DNA from: Acidicapsa acidisoli
GTDB taxonomy: Bacteria; Acidobacteriota; Terriglobia; Terriglobales; Acidobacteriaceae
Reading direction: 5' to 3'
NCBI RefSeq assembly: GCF_025685625.1
Contig: NZ_JAGSYI010000002.1
Span: forward strand, 682,001 to 746,000
DNA length: 64,000 nucleotides
The notes under the pieces were generated by a model. That model was not told the origin of the DNA and did not search any database. It worked only from the letters and a program-made list of their open reading frames with translations. Both the position numbers and the translations under genes were made by a program. Shown in pieces: positions 41,781 to 50,334 of the stretch. Position 1 is the stretch's first letter, and the number at the start of each line of letters is the position of its first letter.

Positions 41781-41971
41781 AGAGATTAGACTCGCTTTGC
41801 CGCGGTTTTGGTTCGCATTTTTAACACTTCGTGACCTAGGTGGACCTCAACAGGTTTGAGTGTCCACAGCTTGTACGGTTGAAGAACCGGACAAGTTCCT
41901 GGAACAAGGAATATCCCACTATTGTAACCTATGGCGGTTACGAATCCGTTACGTAAATCGCCGTATGACAC

Positions 41972-43057
41972 TCAAAAGCAAACAGGATCGAGTGGCTCGT
42001 CCTGGCTGGCGAGGTAGAGACGGTTGGCGAGCAGGTTCGGTTTGGAGACGAGTGCGCGTTCGGCGGCGAGGCGGGCCAGCTCGGGCAGATTGTTGCTTTC
42101 GGACAGATGGGCGAGGATCAGGTAGGTCGCCGTGCCGTCGTATGTCTCTTCGAGGAACGCGGAGGCGGCGGCGTTGGAGAGATGGCCGACGCGGGACAGC
42201 ACACGCTGCTTGACTGACCATGGGTACGGCCCGTCGCGGAGCATTTCGAGGTCGTGGTTGGACTCGAGCATGATGAGGTCGCAGCGGCGGAGCTGGGCCT
42301 GGACGTTGGGCGGCATGTAGCCGAGGTCGGTGGCGATGGCGAGGCGGATACCTTCGGCGGTGAAGACGAACCCGACGGGGTCGGCGGCGTCATGAGGGAT
42401 GGTGAAGGGGCTGATGCTGAGGTCGCCGATGGAGAAGGTTTCGCCGGGGCGGAAGTAGGAGACGCTGGGAAGATGGGCGGGATTAGGTTTTGGCGCCTCG
42501 GTGACTGTTTCCGACGGCGGATTCAGGTCGGCGCAGGCTTGAAGAGCGATTTCCTGGGCAGGGGACAAGCTTACCTCGGGGGCTAAAGCCCCGGTCGTTG
42601 CATGGGTGTTATGTACGGGCTGAAGCCCGTACCCTTCAGCGGATAGGTTTATTTCGCCGTTCGTAGCGCTATGGCTTGGTTCAGATAGGATATTTGCGGC
42701 TTCGGCGGCCTGCTTTTGTTCGCGGTATTGCTGGGCCCATTCGGCGTAGGTAATGCGTTTTTGTGGGGTTACCTGGCGAACCCAGGCGCGATGGGTGGCT
42801 TCGGTGAAGTAGACGGGGATGCCGAGCTTGCGGGCGGTGACGGCGAGGCCGTTGATGTGGTCCTGGTGCTCGTGGGTGACGAGGATGGCGTCGAGGGTGC
42901 TGGGGTCTTCGCCGACCTGCTTCATGCGGCGGAATAGCTCGCGGCAACTGAGTCCCGCGTCTACGAGAACACGTGTGGAACCGCCCGTGCCGGGGGTGCA
43001 GGAGACGATCGAGCTGTTCCCTTTTGAGCCCGAGGCGAGGACGGTGAAACGCACCAT
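41972..43057 (-). CDS. Metallo-beta-lactamase-fold hydrolase (YycJ/WalJ-like) with repeat-encoded insert
   Basis: This 361-residue hydrolase has the motif THEHQDH at residues 61-67, preceded by VLASGSKGNSSIV and followed by metal-site residues in IPHDAADPVGF, AIATDLGY and LESNHD. The family is the YycJ/WalJ type exonuclease-like hydrolases, about 260-270 residues long. The extra ~100 residues lie between the core strands at about residues 105-205. Within this insert, residues 140-162 (AEGYGLQPVHNTHATTGALAP) are encoded by a copy of the double-hairpin repeat. All catalytic residues are intact, so the inserted protein may still work. Reading continues in frame through the repeat. Confidence 0.9.
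   Translation of the reverse strand: MVRFTVLASGSKGNSSIVSCTPGTGGSTRVLVDAGLSCRELFRRMKQVGEDPSTLDAILVTHEHQDHINGLAVTARKLGIPVYFTEATHRAWVRQVTPQKRITYAEWAQQYREQKQAAEAANILSEPSHSATNGEINLSAEGYGLQPVHNTHATTGALAPEVSLSPAQEIALQACADLNPPSETVTEAPKPNPAHLPSVSYFRPGETFSIGDLSISPFTIPHDAADPVGFVFTAEGIRLAIATDLGYMPPNVQAQLRRCDLIMLESNHDLEMLRDGPYPWSVKQRVLSRVGHLSNAAASAFLEETYDGTATYLILAHLSESNNLPELARLAAERALVSKPNLLANRLYLASQDEPLDPVCF
42574..42638. repeat. Double-hairpin dispersed repeat, copy C, inside a gene
   Basis: The copy (CCTCG, GGGGCTAAAGCCCC-like hairpin, spacer, GTACGGGCTGAAGCCCGTAC, tail CCTTCA) lies wholly inside the YycJ/WalJ-like CDS. In its frame on the minus strand the repeat has no stop. Hairpin 2 carries GCTGAAGCC (CTT CAG on the other strand) where copy A has GCTAAAGCC, which would make a TAG stop in this frame. 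Confidence 0.88.
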
Positions 43058-43134
43058 CTTATGAGCATAGTCCTGTTCGGTGTGGAATTGAGGGACGGAA
43101 TCGGGATGGGATTTGCGAATTCGTAACTGACCCG

Positions 43135-43986
43135 TTAATAGGTGTAAAAGCCGCGGCCGGATTTGCGGCCCAGCCAGCCTGCGTCGACCATGCGAACGAG
43201 GAGCGGGCAGGGGCGGTATTTGGGGTCGCCGAGGCCTTGATGCAAGACGCGAAGAATGTCGACGCAGACGTCGAGGCCGATGAAATCCGCAAGGGTGAGT
43301 GGCCCCATGGGGTGAGCCATGCCTAGTTGGAAGACCTGATCGACGGCTTCGGCGGTTGCGATGCCTTCCATGACGGTGAAGGCGGCTTCGTTGATAAGCG
43401 GCATGAGAACGCGATTGGAAACGAAGCCGGGGGAATCGTTGACTTCGATGGGTGTTTTGCCGAGACGAACGGCTAGATCGCGAACGGTTTCGAAGGTGGT
43501 TTGGCTGGTTTGCAGGCCGTGAATGATTTCGACGAGGGCCATGACTGGGACGGGGTTGAAGAAGTGCATCCCGATGACCTGCGTGGGCCGGTTTGTCTGG
43601 GCGGCTAGTTTGGTGATGGAGATGGAACTGGTGTTGGTGGCGAGGATTGCGGACGGCGGGAGGATTGTGTCGAGGGAACGGAATAGCTCGGACTTGATTT
43701 CGAGGCGCTCGCTCGCGGCTTCGATTGCGAATTCGGCTTGGGAGAGCTGGTCGCGGTCGGTGATGAGGTGAATGCGGGCAGCGGCGGCTTCGACTTCGTC
43801 AGAGGTGAGCTTGCCTTTGGCGGCTTCCCTGCCGAGGTTGGTGCGTATGCGGGCTAGAGATTTGTCGAGGAGGGTTTGGTCGATGTCACAGAGGAGGACA
43901 GCAAAACCGGAGCGGGCGAAGATGTGGGCGATGCCGCCGCCCATGGTGCCTGCGCCGATTATGGCTACTGTTTGGATGGGGGACAT
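43135..43986 (-). CDS. 3-hydroxybutyryl-CoA dehydrogenase
   Basis: This 283-residue enzyme has the Rossmann start VAIIGAGTMGGGIAHIFARSGFAVLLCDID, then ATNTSSISIT, GMHFFNPVPVMALVEIIHG holding the catalytic His, and DSPGFVSNRVLMPLINEA with MAHPMGPLTLADFIGLDVCVDIL in the C-terminal domain. It interconverts acetoacetyl-CoA and 3-hydroxybutyryl-CoA with NAD(P)H, in fatty-acid or butyrate/polyhydroxyalkanoate metabolism. The length is typical. A paralogue lacking the C-terminal domain is at 14891-15448. Beta-oxidation partner genes are not adjacent. Confidence 0.94.
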   Translation of the reverse strand: MSPIQTVAIIGAGTMGGGIAHIFARSGFAVLLCDIDQTLLDKSLARIRTNLGREAAKGKLTSDEVEAAAARIHLITDRDQLSQAEFAIEAASERLEIKSELFRSLDTILPPSAILATNTSSISITKLAAQTNRPTQVIGMHFFNPVPVMALVEIIHGLQTSQTTFETVRDLAVRLGKTPIEVNDSPGFVSNRVLMPLINEAAFTVMEGIATAEAVDQVFQLGMAHPMGPLTLADFIGLDVCVDILRVLHQGLGDPKYRPCPLLVRMVDAGWLGRKSGRGFYTY

Positions 43987-44014
43987 TCAGGCTACTCCTA
44001 GAGTGGGGTGCGAA

Positions 44015-44080
44015 CCTCAGGGGCTAAAGCCCCGATTCGCAGCAGTTGCTAATGTACGGGCTGAAGCCCGTACCCTTCAA
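44015..44080. repeat. Double-hairpin dispersed repeat, copy D
   Basis: CCTCA, GGGGCTAAAGCCCC (44020-44033), a 20-base spacer, then GTACGGGCTGAAGCCCGTAC, tail CCTTCAA. It lies in the 197-base gap between the 3-hydroxybutyryl-CoA dehydrogenase and PP2C genes, 29 bases upstream of the dehydrogenase start. The frame corresponding to copy C meets a stop here. Confidence 0.85.
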
Positions 44081-44183
44081 CTTGAGGCCACAACTTTCCA
44101 TCGCATTGGAGATTGTTAAGAAGCAGGTCCTTCACTTCGTTCAGGATGACAATGCTTTGATTTTGAAGGAATTTCGGAGGCAA

Positions 44184-45014
44184 TCAGTCCACACGGACGA
44201 TGAGGCAGGTGATGTTGTCGTGGCCACCGGCTTTGTTGGCTGCCTGAATGAGGCGGGAACATAGTTCTTCGAGCTGGGCTGGACTGGATTCGGAGCTGAG
44301 GGTGGGTGTGTTCAGCAGGGACTCGATCTTTTCGTCGCTCAGTTCGCGGGAGAGGCCGTCGGAGCAGAGCAGGAAGAGGTCGCCGGGCTCTACTTCGGCT
44401 TCGATTACGTCAGGAGTCACATATTTCTGAGTGCCGAGGGCGCGGGTGATGACGTTGCGCAGCGGCGAGCGAGCGGCTTCGGCGCGGGTCATGCGGCCGA
44501 GGCGGACTTGCTCTTCCACGAGGGAATGATCGTGGGTGCAGAGCTGAATGTGGCCATTGCGGAGACGGTAGCAGCGGCTGTCGCCGACATTGAGGATCCA
44601 GACGCGGGGTTCTTCGTCGGGCAGGCCGGCAAGCAGGCCGACCAGGGTGGTGCCCATGCCGCTCAGGCGCAGATTGCGCTGGCTGCGGGAGTGGATGGCT
44701 TCGTTGGCGGCTACAACGGCTTCTTCGGCGATTTTGGGAATTGGGCCTGCAGAAGTTCCATTCTGGGTGTGGCCGGACCGGGTTTGGGAGTTTTGGGGAT
44801 CGCGGCGGGCTTCTCTTTTTTCTGTGACAAGCCGGAGGACTTCTTCGACGGCCAGGGAGCTGGCGATTTCGCCAGCAGCGGCTCCGCCCATGCCGTCACA
44901 GACGAGGTAGACGCCGTGTTCGACCGAATAGCCGAAGGCATCCTCGTTGGAGGCACGCTTGCGGCCACGATCGGTGATTGCTGCGGCGGTGTATCGCACT
45001 ACTGCGGTGGCCAC
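44184..45014 (-). CDS. PP2C-family serine/threonine protein phosphatase
   Basis: This 276-residue cytoplasmic phosphatase starts at GTG 45014 (GGAG 6 bases before). Metal-binding motifs of the PPM family are present in order: DRGRKRASNEDAFGY, VYLVCDGMGGAAAGEIAS, GTTLVGLLAGL, NVGDSRCYRLRNGHI, LLCSDGLSRELSD and GGHDNITCLIV. It removes phosphate from Ser/Thr of proteins using Mn or Mg. It is close to Stp1/PrpC, which reverses PASTA/Hanks-type kinases. No kinase gene is in the window. Residues about 65-100 contain a hydrophilic linker unlike most relatives. Confidence 0.93.
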   Translation of the reverse strand: MATAVVRYTAAAITDRGRKRASNEDAFGYSVEHGVYLVCDGMGGAAAGEIASSLAVEEVLRLVTEKREARRDPQNSQTRSGHTQNGTSAGPIPKIAEEAVVAANEAIHSRSQRNLRLSGMGTTLVGLLAGLPDEEPRVWILNVGDSRCYRLRNGHIQLCTHDHSLVEEQVRLGRMTRAEAARSPLRNVITRALGTQKYVTPDVIEAEVEPGDLFLLCSDGLSRELSDEKIESLLNTPTLSSESSPAQLEELCSRLIQAANKAGGHDNITCLIVRVD

Positions 45015-45103
45015 GGAGTTCTCCCAAACGATAAGTTTACAACGAGATTTCAGAAATCGGCGAAAGGGGCGGTCATGGAGTTTTCGTTGGGTACAAAGGC
45101 AGC

Positions 45104-46573
45104 TCAGGGTTTGGCGAGAATCGGCTGGGATGCATGGGGTGGAGGGATCGGTGGCGCGGGCGGCAGATTGTAGACCTGGATGGCTCCGTCATTGAGGACT
45201 GCGAACCGCTGACCGGAGGGGGAAAGCGCGAAGTTGCCGCCGCCGTCGAGGACGGGCGAGGCCGGGACGGTCAGCTCGACTTTTCCGTTGGCGACATCGA
45301 AGACCTGAACGATCTGATCGCGGATATCGGAGTCGTCGAGGGGGTTGTAGGGGCCGATGGGATGGGTGACTTCGAGAGTTGCGCGGGCGAGCCGCGTACC
45401 GTCGGAGGAGGTTTCGAGGAGCGGCCAGATTCTGGTTGCGGTGCATGAGGCGTCCCACAGGCGGGCGTGGTCTTTGTCGCTGTTTCGCAGAAGAGCGGTC
45501 AGGTGACGCGCGCCGGTGGCGTTGCAGGCAGAGGCCAGGACGACGCCGGGAGAGAGTGCGTCCAGGGTTGGATTGCAGGTGGATTCGACCCATCCCAGCG
45601 ATACTGTGGAGCCTTGGAAGTATTGGTAGCTCACCATCCAATTGCTGCCGCTTCCGCGCAGGGCCTCGTAGTATCCCTCGCCGTCGACGGGGAGATGGAT
45701 GGCGCCGTTGACCCGGCTGAAGAGCATGACTTTGCGGTTATCCATGCGCAGGATGCGGACCAGGCTCTGGGACGTGGACTGCGCCTTTTGAAATTCGGCG
45801 TCGAACCGGTCGTTTGCCGCCATGCTGGCAGAGGTGGTGGATGGCGGGGATTGCTGAGTTGCATCGGCCTCGTCTTTTGTCTCGGCTTTGGGTGTCTCGG
45901 CTTTGGGAGTCTCCGATTTTGGGTCGGCAGCGGCGGGCTCATTGGTATCGGCAACGATGAGGGCCTGGTCGGGTGCGAACTCGATGAAGCTGACGGGGCC
46001 GGGAAAACGAAGGAATGGCTGGAGATGCAGCGCGGCATCGCCGATCTGAAGGGCGTTTCTGTCGCGGAGGATGAATTTTCCGCTCTTGAGCGGCCAGAGA
46101 TAGCGGCTGTAGTCGTGCAGCTCCCAGAGAGCTTCGGCGGTGACTTTGCCGTCGGGGAGCGAAAGTGTTACCGCGCGAATATGCCGTTTGTCCTGCAGAG
46201 GCTGGCCGGGACCGGCGGGTTCGCGGGCGATGAGTCCGGGGACACGAAAGGTGAAGAGCAGGGTGTCTTCGTCGAGAAAGTTAAGCGAAACCTGGGCAAA
46301 GCGGTCGCCGAGATAGAACGCCGCGGGCGGGGCGAAGCCTAGCGGAGCTACGGGGATGGCGAAACTGGGGGGAACGACGTTTTGATCTGCGGCATGAGCC
46401 TGCTTCTTTTTGGCATCGGCCGAAGCAGAAGCGGAGGCGAGCATGGAGGCGAATGGATCCTGGGCTTGGGCCTGGGCGCGAGAAACGCCGACGGCGGCGA
46501 GGGCGAGGGCCAGGGCGATTCCTCTGGGGATCAGGAGCCTGAAGCGTAGGCCGGGGCTGAATGAGCTTGTCAT
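45104..46573 (-). CDS. Secreted protein of unknown function with Pro/Lys/Glu repeat
   Basis: This 489-residue protein has a cleavable signal peptide (RGIALALALAAVGVSRAQAQAQD) and no further membrane helix. The folded part shows beta-propeller-like periodicity (VTLSLPDGKVTAEALWELHD, KVMLFSRVNGAIHLPVDGEG, VEVFDVANGKVELTVPASP-type strands, then FALSPSGQRFAVLNDGAIQVYNL). Residues about 215-240 hold PKSETPKAETPKAETKDE, encoded by three 15-base units. A WD40 or NHL-like scaffold in the periplasm is possible. I do not recognise the family. The GTG at 46576 is an alternative start. Confidence 0.75.
   Translation of the reverse strand: MTSSFSPGLRFRLLIPRGIALALALAAVGVSRAQAQAQDPFASMLASASASADAKKKQAHAADQNVVPPSFAIPVAPLGFAPPAAFYLGDRFAQVSLNFLDEDTLLFTFRVPGLIAREPAGPGQPLQDKRHIRAVTLSLPDGKVTAEALWELHDYSRYLWPLKSGKFILRDRNALQIGDAALHLQPFLRFPGPVSFIEFAPDQALIVADTNEPAAADPKSETPKAETPKAETKDEADATQQSPPSTTSASMAANDRFDAEFQKAQSTSQSLVRILRMDNRKVMLFSRVNGAIHLPVDGEGYYEALRGSGSNWMVSYQYFQGSTVSLGWVESTCNPTLDALSPGVVLASACNATGARHLTALLRNSDKDHARLWDASCTATRIWPLLETSSDGTRLARATLEVTHPIGPYNPLDDSDIRDQIVQVFDVANGKVELTVPASPVLDGGGNFALSPSGQRFAVLNDGAIQVYNLPPAPPIPPPHASQPILAKP
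45881..45923 (-). repeat. 15-bp tandem repeat coding for ETPKA units
   Basis: Three nearly identical 15-base units (CTCGGCTTTGGGTGT on the plus strand) encode PK(S/A)ETPKAETPKAE in the secreted protein. The unit length is a multiple of three, so copy-number changes would keep the frame. Confidence 0.75.
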
Positions 46574-46647
46574 CACCGCTCACCATTGTCGCTTATCCGG
46601 GGCGAGGATGGGAGCCGGTTTGAGACAGGTGTGCGACAGTTGAAAGG

Positions 46648-47634
46648 ATGGATCAGGAACGGACACAACAGGGACGGACACCACGCAATTTGAACTGGCT
46701 GGGGTATGGCGCGTGCGCCATGGCAGGCTGCCTTTGGGGGACAGGATTTTTCTTTGGAAAGCTGGCGCTACGCGAGATGGGCGTGGGGCATATGGTGCTG
46801 TACCGGTTTCTGTTTGCCAGCCTGGGCATGCTGCCTATCGCCTGGACGGCGAGGCCGAGGCGCGAGTTCCAAAACGGGTTGGTGGGAACGATAAGACCGG
46901 CCTGGACGGCGCGAGAGATTGGTGTGCTGCTGTTGTCGGCGGTGCTGGGGATTCCGATCCAGTTTCTGTTGCAGTTTGAGGGACTGGCGCGGACGACGGT
47001 GAGCCACGCTTCGCTAATGGTGGGAACGATGCCGGTGCTGCTGGCGCTGGGGGCAACGATCTTTGCTGGAGAGCGGCTGGACTGGGTGGGATGGCTCGCG
47101 CTGGGCGGTTCGACGGTAGGGGCGGCGTTGATTGTATTGGGCGGGCATGAGGCCGGAGCTGCCGGTGTTGCTCCGTCGCTGACCGGGGATTTACTGGTGG
47201 TGCTCTCGCTGACGATCGCGCTGGGATGGATCTTGATGAACAAGAGCCTGATGCTGGTGCATGGGCCGCTGGCGGTGACGGCATACGGAATCCTGGCAGG
47301 AACTCTGATGCTGGCAGCCTGGGTGATTGCGGTGGATGGTCCGCCGCCGGTGGCTAGGGTAAGCATGACGGCGTGGCTGGCGCTGGCAGCGAGCGGGGTA
47401 CTGTGTACGGCGACAACAACCCTGCTTTGGAACTGGGGAATACATCATGTTCCGGCGAGCCGGGCCGGGGTGTTCCTGAACATTGAACCGGCACTTGGTT
47501 CGGTGCTGGGCGTGGAGCTGCTGGGTGACAAACTGGGGCCGTTTGCGTGGGTCGGGGGTGGGCTGATTCTGGCCGCGGCAGTTACTCTAACGGCTCGGGG
47601 GCATGACTTTGACCCGGAAGTACTATTGGATTAA
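46648..47634 (+). CDS. EamA-family (DMT superfamily) transporter
   Basis: This 328-residue membrane protein has ten predicted helices in two five-helix EamA repeats (residues about 15-155 and 185-320). Typical strings are LWGTGFFFGKLALREMG, RFLFASLGMLPIAW, and near the end GIHHVPASRAGVFLNIEPALGSVLGVELLGDKLG. Such proteins export metabolites or amino acids, but the substrate is unknown. GAAAGG precedes the ATG at 46648. It is divergent from the secreted repeat protein and is followed by the hemerythrin gene. Confidence 0.92.
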   Translation: MDQERTQQGRTPRNLNWLGYGACAMAGCLWGTGFFFGKLALREMGVGHMVLYRFLFASLGMLPIAWTARPRREFQNGLVGTIRPAWTAREIGVLLLSAVLGIPIQFLLQFEGLARTTVSHASLMVGTMPVLLALGATIFAGERLDWVGWLALGGSTVGAALIVLGGHEAGAAGVAPSLTGDLLVVLSLTIALGWILMNKSLMLVHGPLAVTAYGILAGTLMLAAWVIAVDGPPPVARVSMTAWLALAASGVLCTATTTLLWNWGIHHVPASRAGVFLNIEPALGSVLGVELLGDKLGPFAWVGGGLILAAAVTLTARGHDFDPEVLLD

Positions 47635-47721
47635 ACCAATACATAGGTGTCTTCTACTACCAATCGCGCAACTTTTGCCGATAAATGTGCTCATACAGGT
47701 AGGTAGTTTGTGGAGGCTCCT

Positions 47722-48129
47722 ATGGCTTCTCTCATGTGGAATCACTCCTGCAGCGTTGGCGTGCAGGCAATGGACAATCAGCACGGTATTTTGTTGGATG
47801 CTTTGAATGAGCTTCGAACGGCTTTGCTGAAGGGCACCGAGTCAAAGGTAGTGCGAGCGATGCTGGCGCGAGTCTCCGAGCTGATGCGGCTCCATGCGGA
47901 GAGCGAAGAGCGTCTGCTGGCGCTTTATGACTATCCTGGGCTGGCTGCGCACAAGGCAGAACATCAGAGACTGCTGGGACGGCTGGCACAGTTTGATGTT
48001 CGCTTTGAACAGCGGCAGTCGGGCGCGGTGTATGAGCTGGTGGAGTATCTGCGGAAGTGGTTTACGAATCACACGGGTGTTTCCGGGCAGAAATATGGGC
48101 CGTGGCTGCAGAAGTGCGGCGTGCAGTAG
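47722..48129 (+). CDS. Bacteriohemerythrin lacking one metal ligand
   Basis: This 135-residue protein starts at ATG 47722 after GGAGG at 5 bases. It has the four-helix hemerythrin fold. Iron ligands H21, H58, E62, H77, H81 and H117 are in place (DNQHG, LHAESE, HKAEH, FTNHT). The bridging aspartate expected five residues after H117 is Gly122 (NHTGVSGQKYGPW instead of NHI...D...). It may bind one iron, or a different ligand may serve. Known members bind O2 reversibly or act in redox and chemotaxis. No chemotaxis gene is adjacent. Confidence 0.88.
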   Translation: MASLMWNHSCSVGVQAMDNQHGILLDALNELRTALLKGTESKVVRAMLARVSELMRLHAESEERLLALYDYPGLAAHKAEHQRLLGRLAQFDVRFEQRQSGAVYELVEYLRKWFTNHTGVSGQKYGPWLQKCGVQ

Positions 48130-48242
48130 GGATTTGCGAGAAGCCTCCAAGAGCAGTTGTAAACACCAACAAGCATTTGCCCTGCTTATGAGTTAGGTCA
48201 GACCTGTTAGCATCTAGCTAACTTTTCTGAGGAATATCGAAC

Positions 48243-49016
48243 TTGACTCACCGGCATGACTTATCCTTCGAGTCCCATCCTTCTGGCTTGACTGAAGACC
48301 AAATAGAGAATTTAGAAGCGCAGTTCGCCGAACAGCAAACAATCGTAAACCTCTGCTGTATACCGTCTGGGCTTGCATTCCTCTTCGCTGCCCACGCCTC
48401 GTTTGCGGCGATCACTCAATCGCTCACGAACTCCGACGGAATTCTTGGATTTCGAGTCCCATGTCAGCCTGTCATCTGCTGGTTTTTTGCTGGCTTTGGG
48501 GCAGTCAGTCTATGTTTTGAGATCACTCTTCAGGTATGGGCTCTCTTCGTTGGCCATACAATGGTTAACCTTTATGCCGACTGGGACAGCAGGCAACCCA
48601 AGAAATCCCGTGGTGGGATCATATATTACGATGCGCGCAGTGCTCTCCGGTGGCTGTCGCTCCTGATCACACTTCCAATTGGCGTATTGACCGTTCTTGC
48701 CTTAAATATGCACACTACCTTTGGCGATGACGGCATTCACGAATTCGGGTACGCTTTCGCGAGACCAACCGTTCACTCTTACATGAATATCCGCCAAGTT
48801 GGTCTCATCCGAGGAGTCTTGGGCAAGCACAACAAGTTCATCGAGAGACCTTTCGTTGTACTCGATTTCGTGGACGGCCATCGTTGGAATCAGAACAACT
48901 GGGACGACTCGTCGGCGGCCACGGAGCGAACAATTCAGGCAGTTATCGAGAAACACACCAGTGTGCCTATCGCCGATGTTCTAGTCATCGAAGACCTACC
49001 GAGCCCAAATCACTGA
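48243..49016 (+). CDS. Membrane protein of unknown function
   Basis: This 257-residue frame starts at TTG 48243 with GAGG 10 bases upstream. There are three or four hydrophobic helices (IVNLCCIPSGLAFLFAAHA, VICWFFAGFGAVSLCFEITLQVWALFVGHTM, LSLLITLPIGVLTVLALNM). The C-terminal ~100 residues are soluble (IHEFGYAFARPTVHSYMNI...FVVLDFVDGHRWNQNNW). GC content is clearly lower than its neighbours, which hints at transfer. No family is recognised. Confidence 0.65.
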   Translation: MTHRHDLSFESHPSGLTEDQIENLEAQFAEQQTIVNLCCIPSGLAFLFAAHASFAAITQSLTNSDGILGFRVPCQPVICWFFAGFGAVSLCFEITLQVWALFVGHTMVNLYADWDSRQPKKSRGGIIYYDARSALRWLSLLITLPIGVLTVLALNMHTTFGDDGIHEFGYAFARPTVHSYMNIRQVGLIRGVLGKHNKFIERPFVVLDFVDGHRWNQNNWDDSSAATERTIQAVIEKHTSVPIADVLVIEDLPSPNH

Positions 49017-49036
49017 CACAGCCAAAACTGGTCGAA

Positions 49037-50203
49037 TTAGCCTTCAAACGTAAGTTGCGGCGAGATATAGGCGGGCGTGAAGGGCTTGGGTTCGCTGGCC
49101 AGATCGTAAATCAGGCGCTCCAGAACGAGGCGCTTGTCGGGTGGCGAGGAGCGGAGTTCGAGGTCGGCGCGGGCGATTAGGCGCAAGGCGCGGCTCAGAT
49201 CGCGGCGGCTCTTGTAACGGCGGGCCTGACGGATCAAATCATCGGCGGCGAAGGGCGGCATTCGGAAGCCTTGCCAGAGCGCCTGCCAGATGGCTCGGGA
49301 ATCACGGACGTTCTTCTCTAAAATTACAAGCATCTGGCGGAAGGTGCGAGCCAGCATATAGAGATGGCCAATAGCGGCTTCTTCGCCAGCCTCGGAACTA
49401 TTCAACAAGCCATGCAGCAGAGCCAGAGCGCGGGGGCGGTCCTTGGCGCTGATGGCGTCTGTGAGTTCGTATAAAGAGCGCTGCTTGGCGCTCAAGACCA
49501 TGGTTTCCACGTCACCGAGGGTGATGCGGCCGCGACCGTAGCTGAAGAGCAGAAGCTTTTCTAGTTCGGAGGCGATGAGCATCATGTCGGAGCCGAGGGC
49601 GTCGACGAGTTCGCGGACAGCGTCGGGGTCCATCTTTGTGCCCTGCTCCTGAGCGGTGGCGGCGACCCAGCGCATGGCATCGGAGTCTTCGACGCGGGCC
49701 AGCTCGACAATGCCGCAGTGGTCACCGAGGGTTTCGCGCAGGCGCTCGAAGCGATTTTTGTCTTCCATGTCCATGCGCCGCGGGTCGGCGGGGATGCGCA
49801 GGTGGTCGGCGATGAACAGAATGAGCGCCTGCGGGTTGGGCGACGCGAAGTAGCGGTTGATTTCGGCGAACTCGTCTTTTTTTGCGCCGCGGGTGTAGAG
49901 CTGCTTGAGGTTGCGGACGAAGACGACCTGGAATGGCGCCATGAGAGACGGGGTGCGGGCGCGATCCAGGATTTCGAAGATGGAATGCTCGGTCAGGTCG
50001 AGTTCAGAGAGGCAGAAGTCGCGCAGGTCTTCGGGGACGAAGGCTTTGAGGACGGCTTTGCGGCAGCGCTCGTAGAGGAAGGTTTCGTCGCCGACGAGGA
50101 CGTAGCCGGGTTTAAGCGCGCTGTTATTGGTGGCTGCGGCGGCGATATCGGCGGTGAAGCGGTCTGCGGCGGCGAAGCCGACTCCGGGACGCGATGTGCT
50201 CAT
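49037..50203 (-). CDS. holA: DNA polymerase III delta subunit HolA
   Basis: This 388-residue protein is the clamp-loader delta subunit. Its N-terminal AAA-like domain has YVLVGDETFLYERCRKAVLKAF, then PSLMAPFQVVFVRNLKQLY. GSDMMLIASELEKLLLFSYGRGRITLGDVETMVL lies in the middle, and the C-terminal collar is GHLYMLARTFRQMLVILEK...YKSRRDLSRALRLIARADLELRSSPPDKRLVLERLIYDLA. It opens the beta clamp when the loader binds ATP. GAGG lies about 10 bases before the ATG. It follows lptE by 131 bases on the same strand, a common pairing. Confidence 0.93.
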   Translation of the reverse strand: MSTSRPGVGFAAADRFTADIAAAATNNSALKPGYVLVGDETFLYERCRKAVLKAFVPEDLRDFCLSELDLTEHSIFEILDRARTPSLMAPFQVVFVRNLKQLYTRGAKKDEFAEINRYFASPNPQALILFIADHLRIPADPRRMDMEDKNRFERLRETLGDHCGIVELARVEDSDAMRWVAATAQEQGTKMDPDAVRELVDALGSDMMLIASELEKLLLFSYGRGRITLGDVETMVLSAKQRSLYELTDAISAKDRPRALALLHGLLNSSEAGEEAAIGHLYMLARTFRQMLVILEKNVRDSRAIWQALWQGFRMPPFAADDLIRQARRYKSRRDLSRALRLIARADLELRSSPPDKRLVLERLIYDLASEPKPFTPAYISPQLTFEG

Positions 50204-50334
50204 TGAAAATGGCCCTCGGCGATGTGTCCCGGATTCATTGGTTTAAGGATACCTGTTGCCGGGGTCGGCGGGCGGTGGAAATCTGGGGCGGAATTGGGGT
50301 GATTACCATTCGCGCTGCGATTTTTCGGCTTTGG

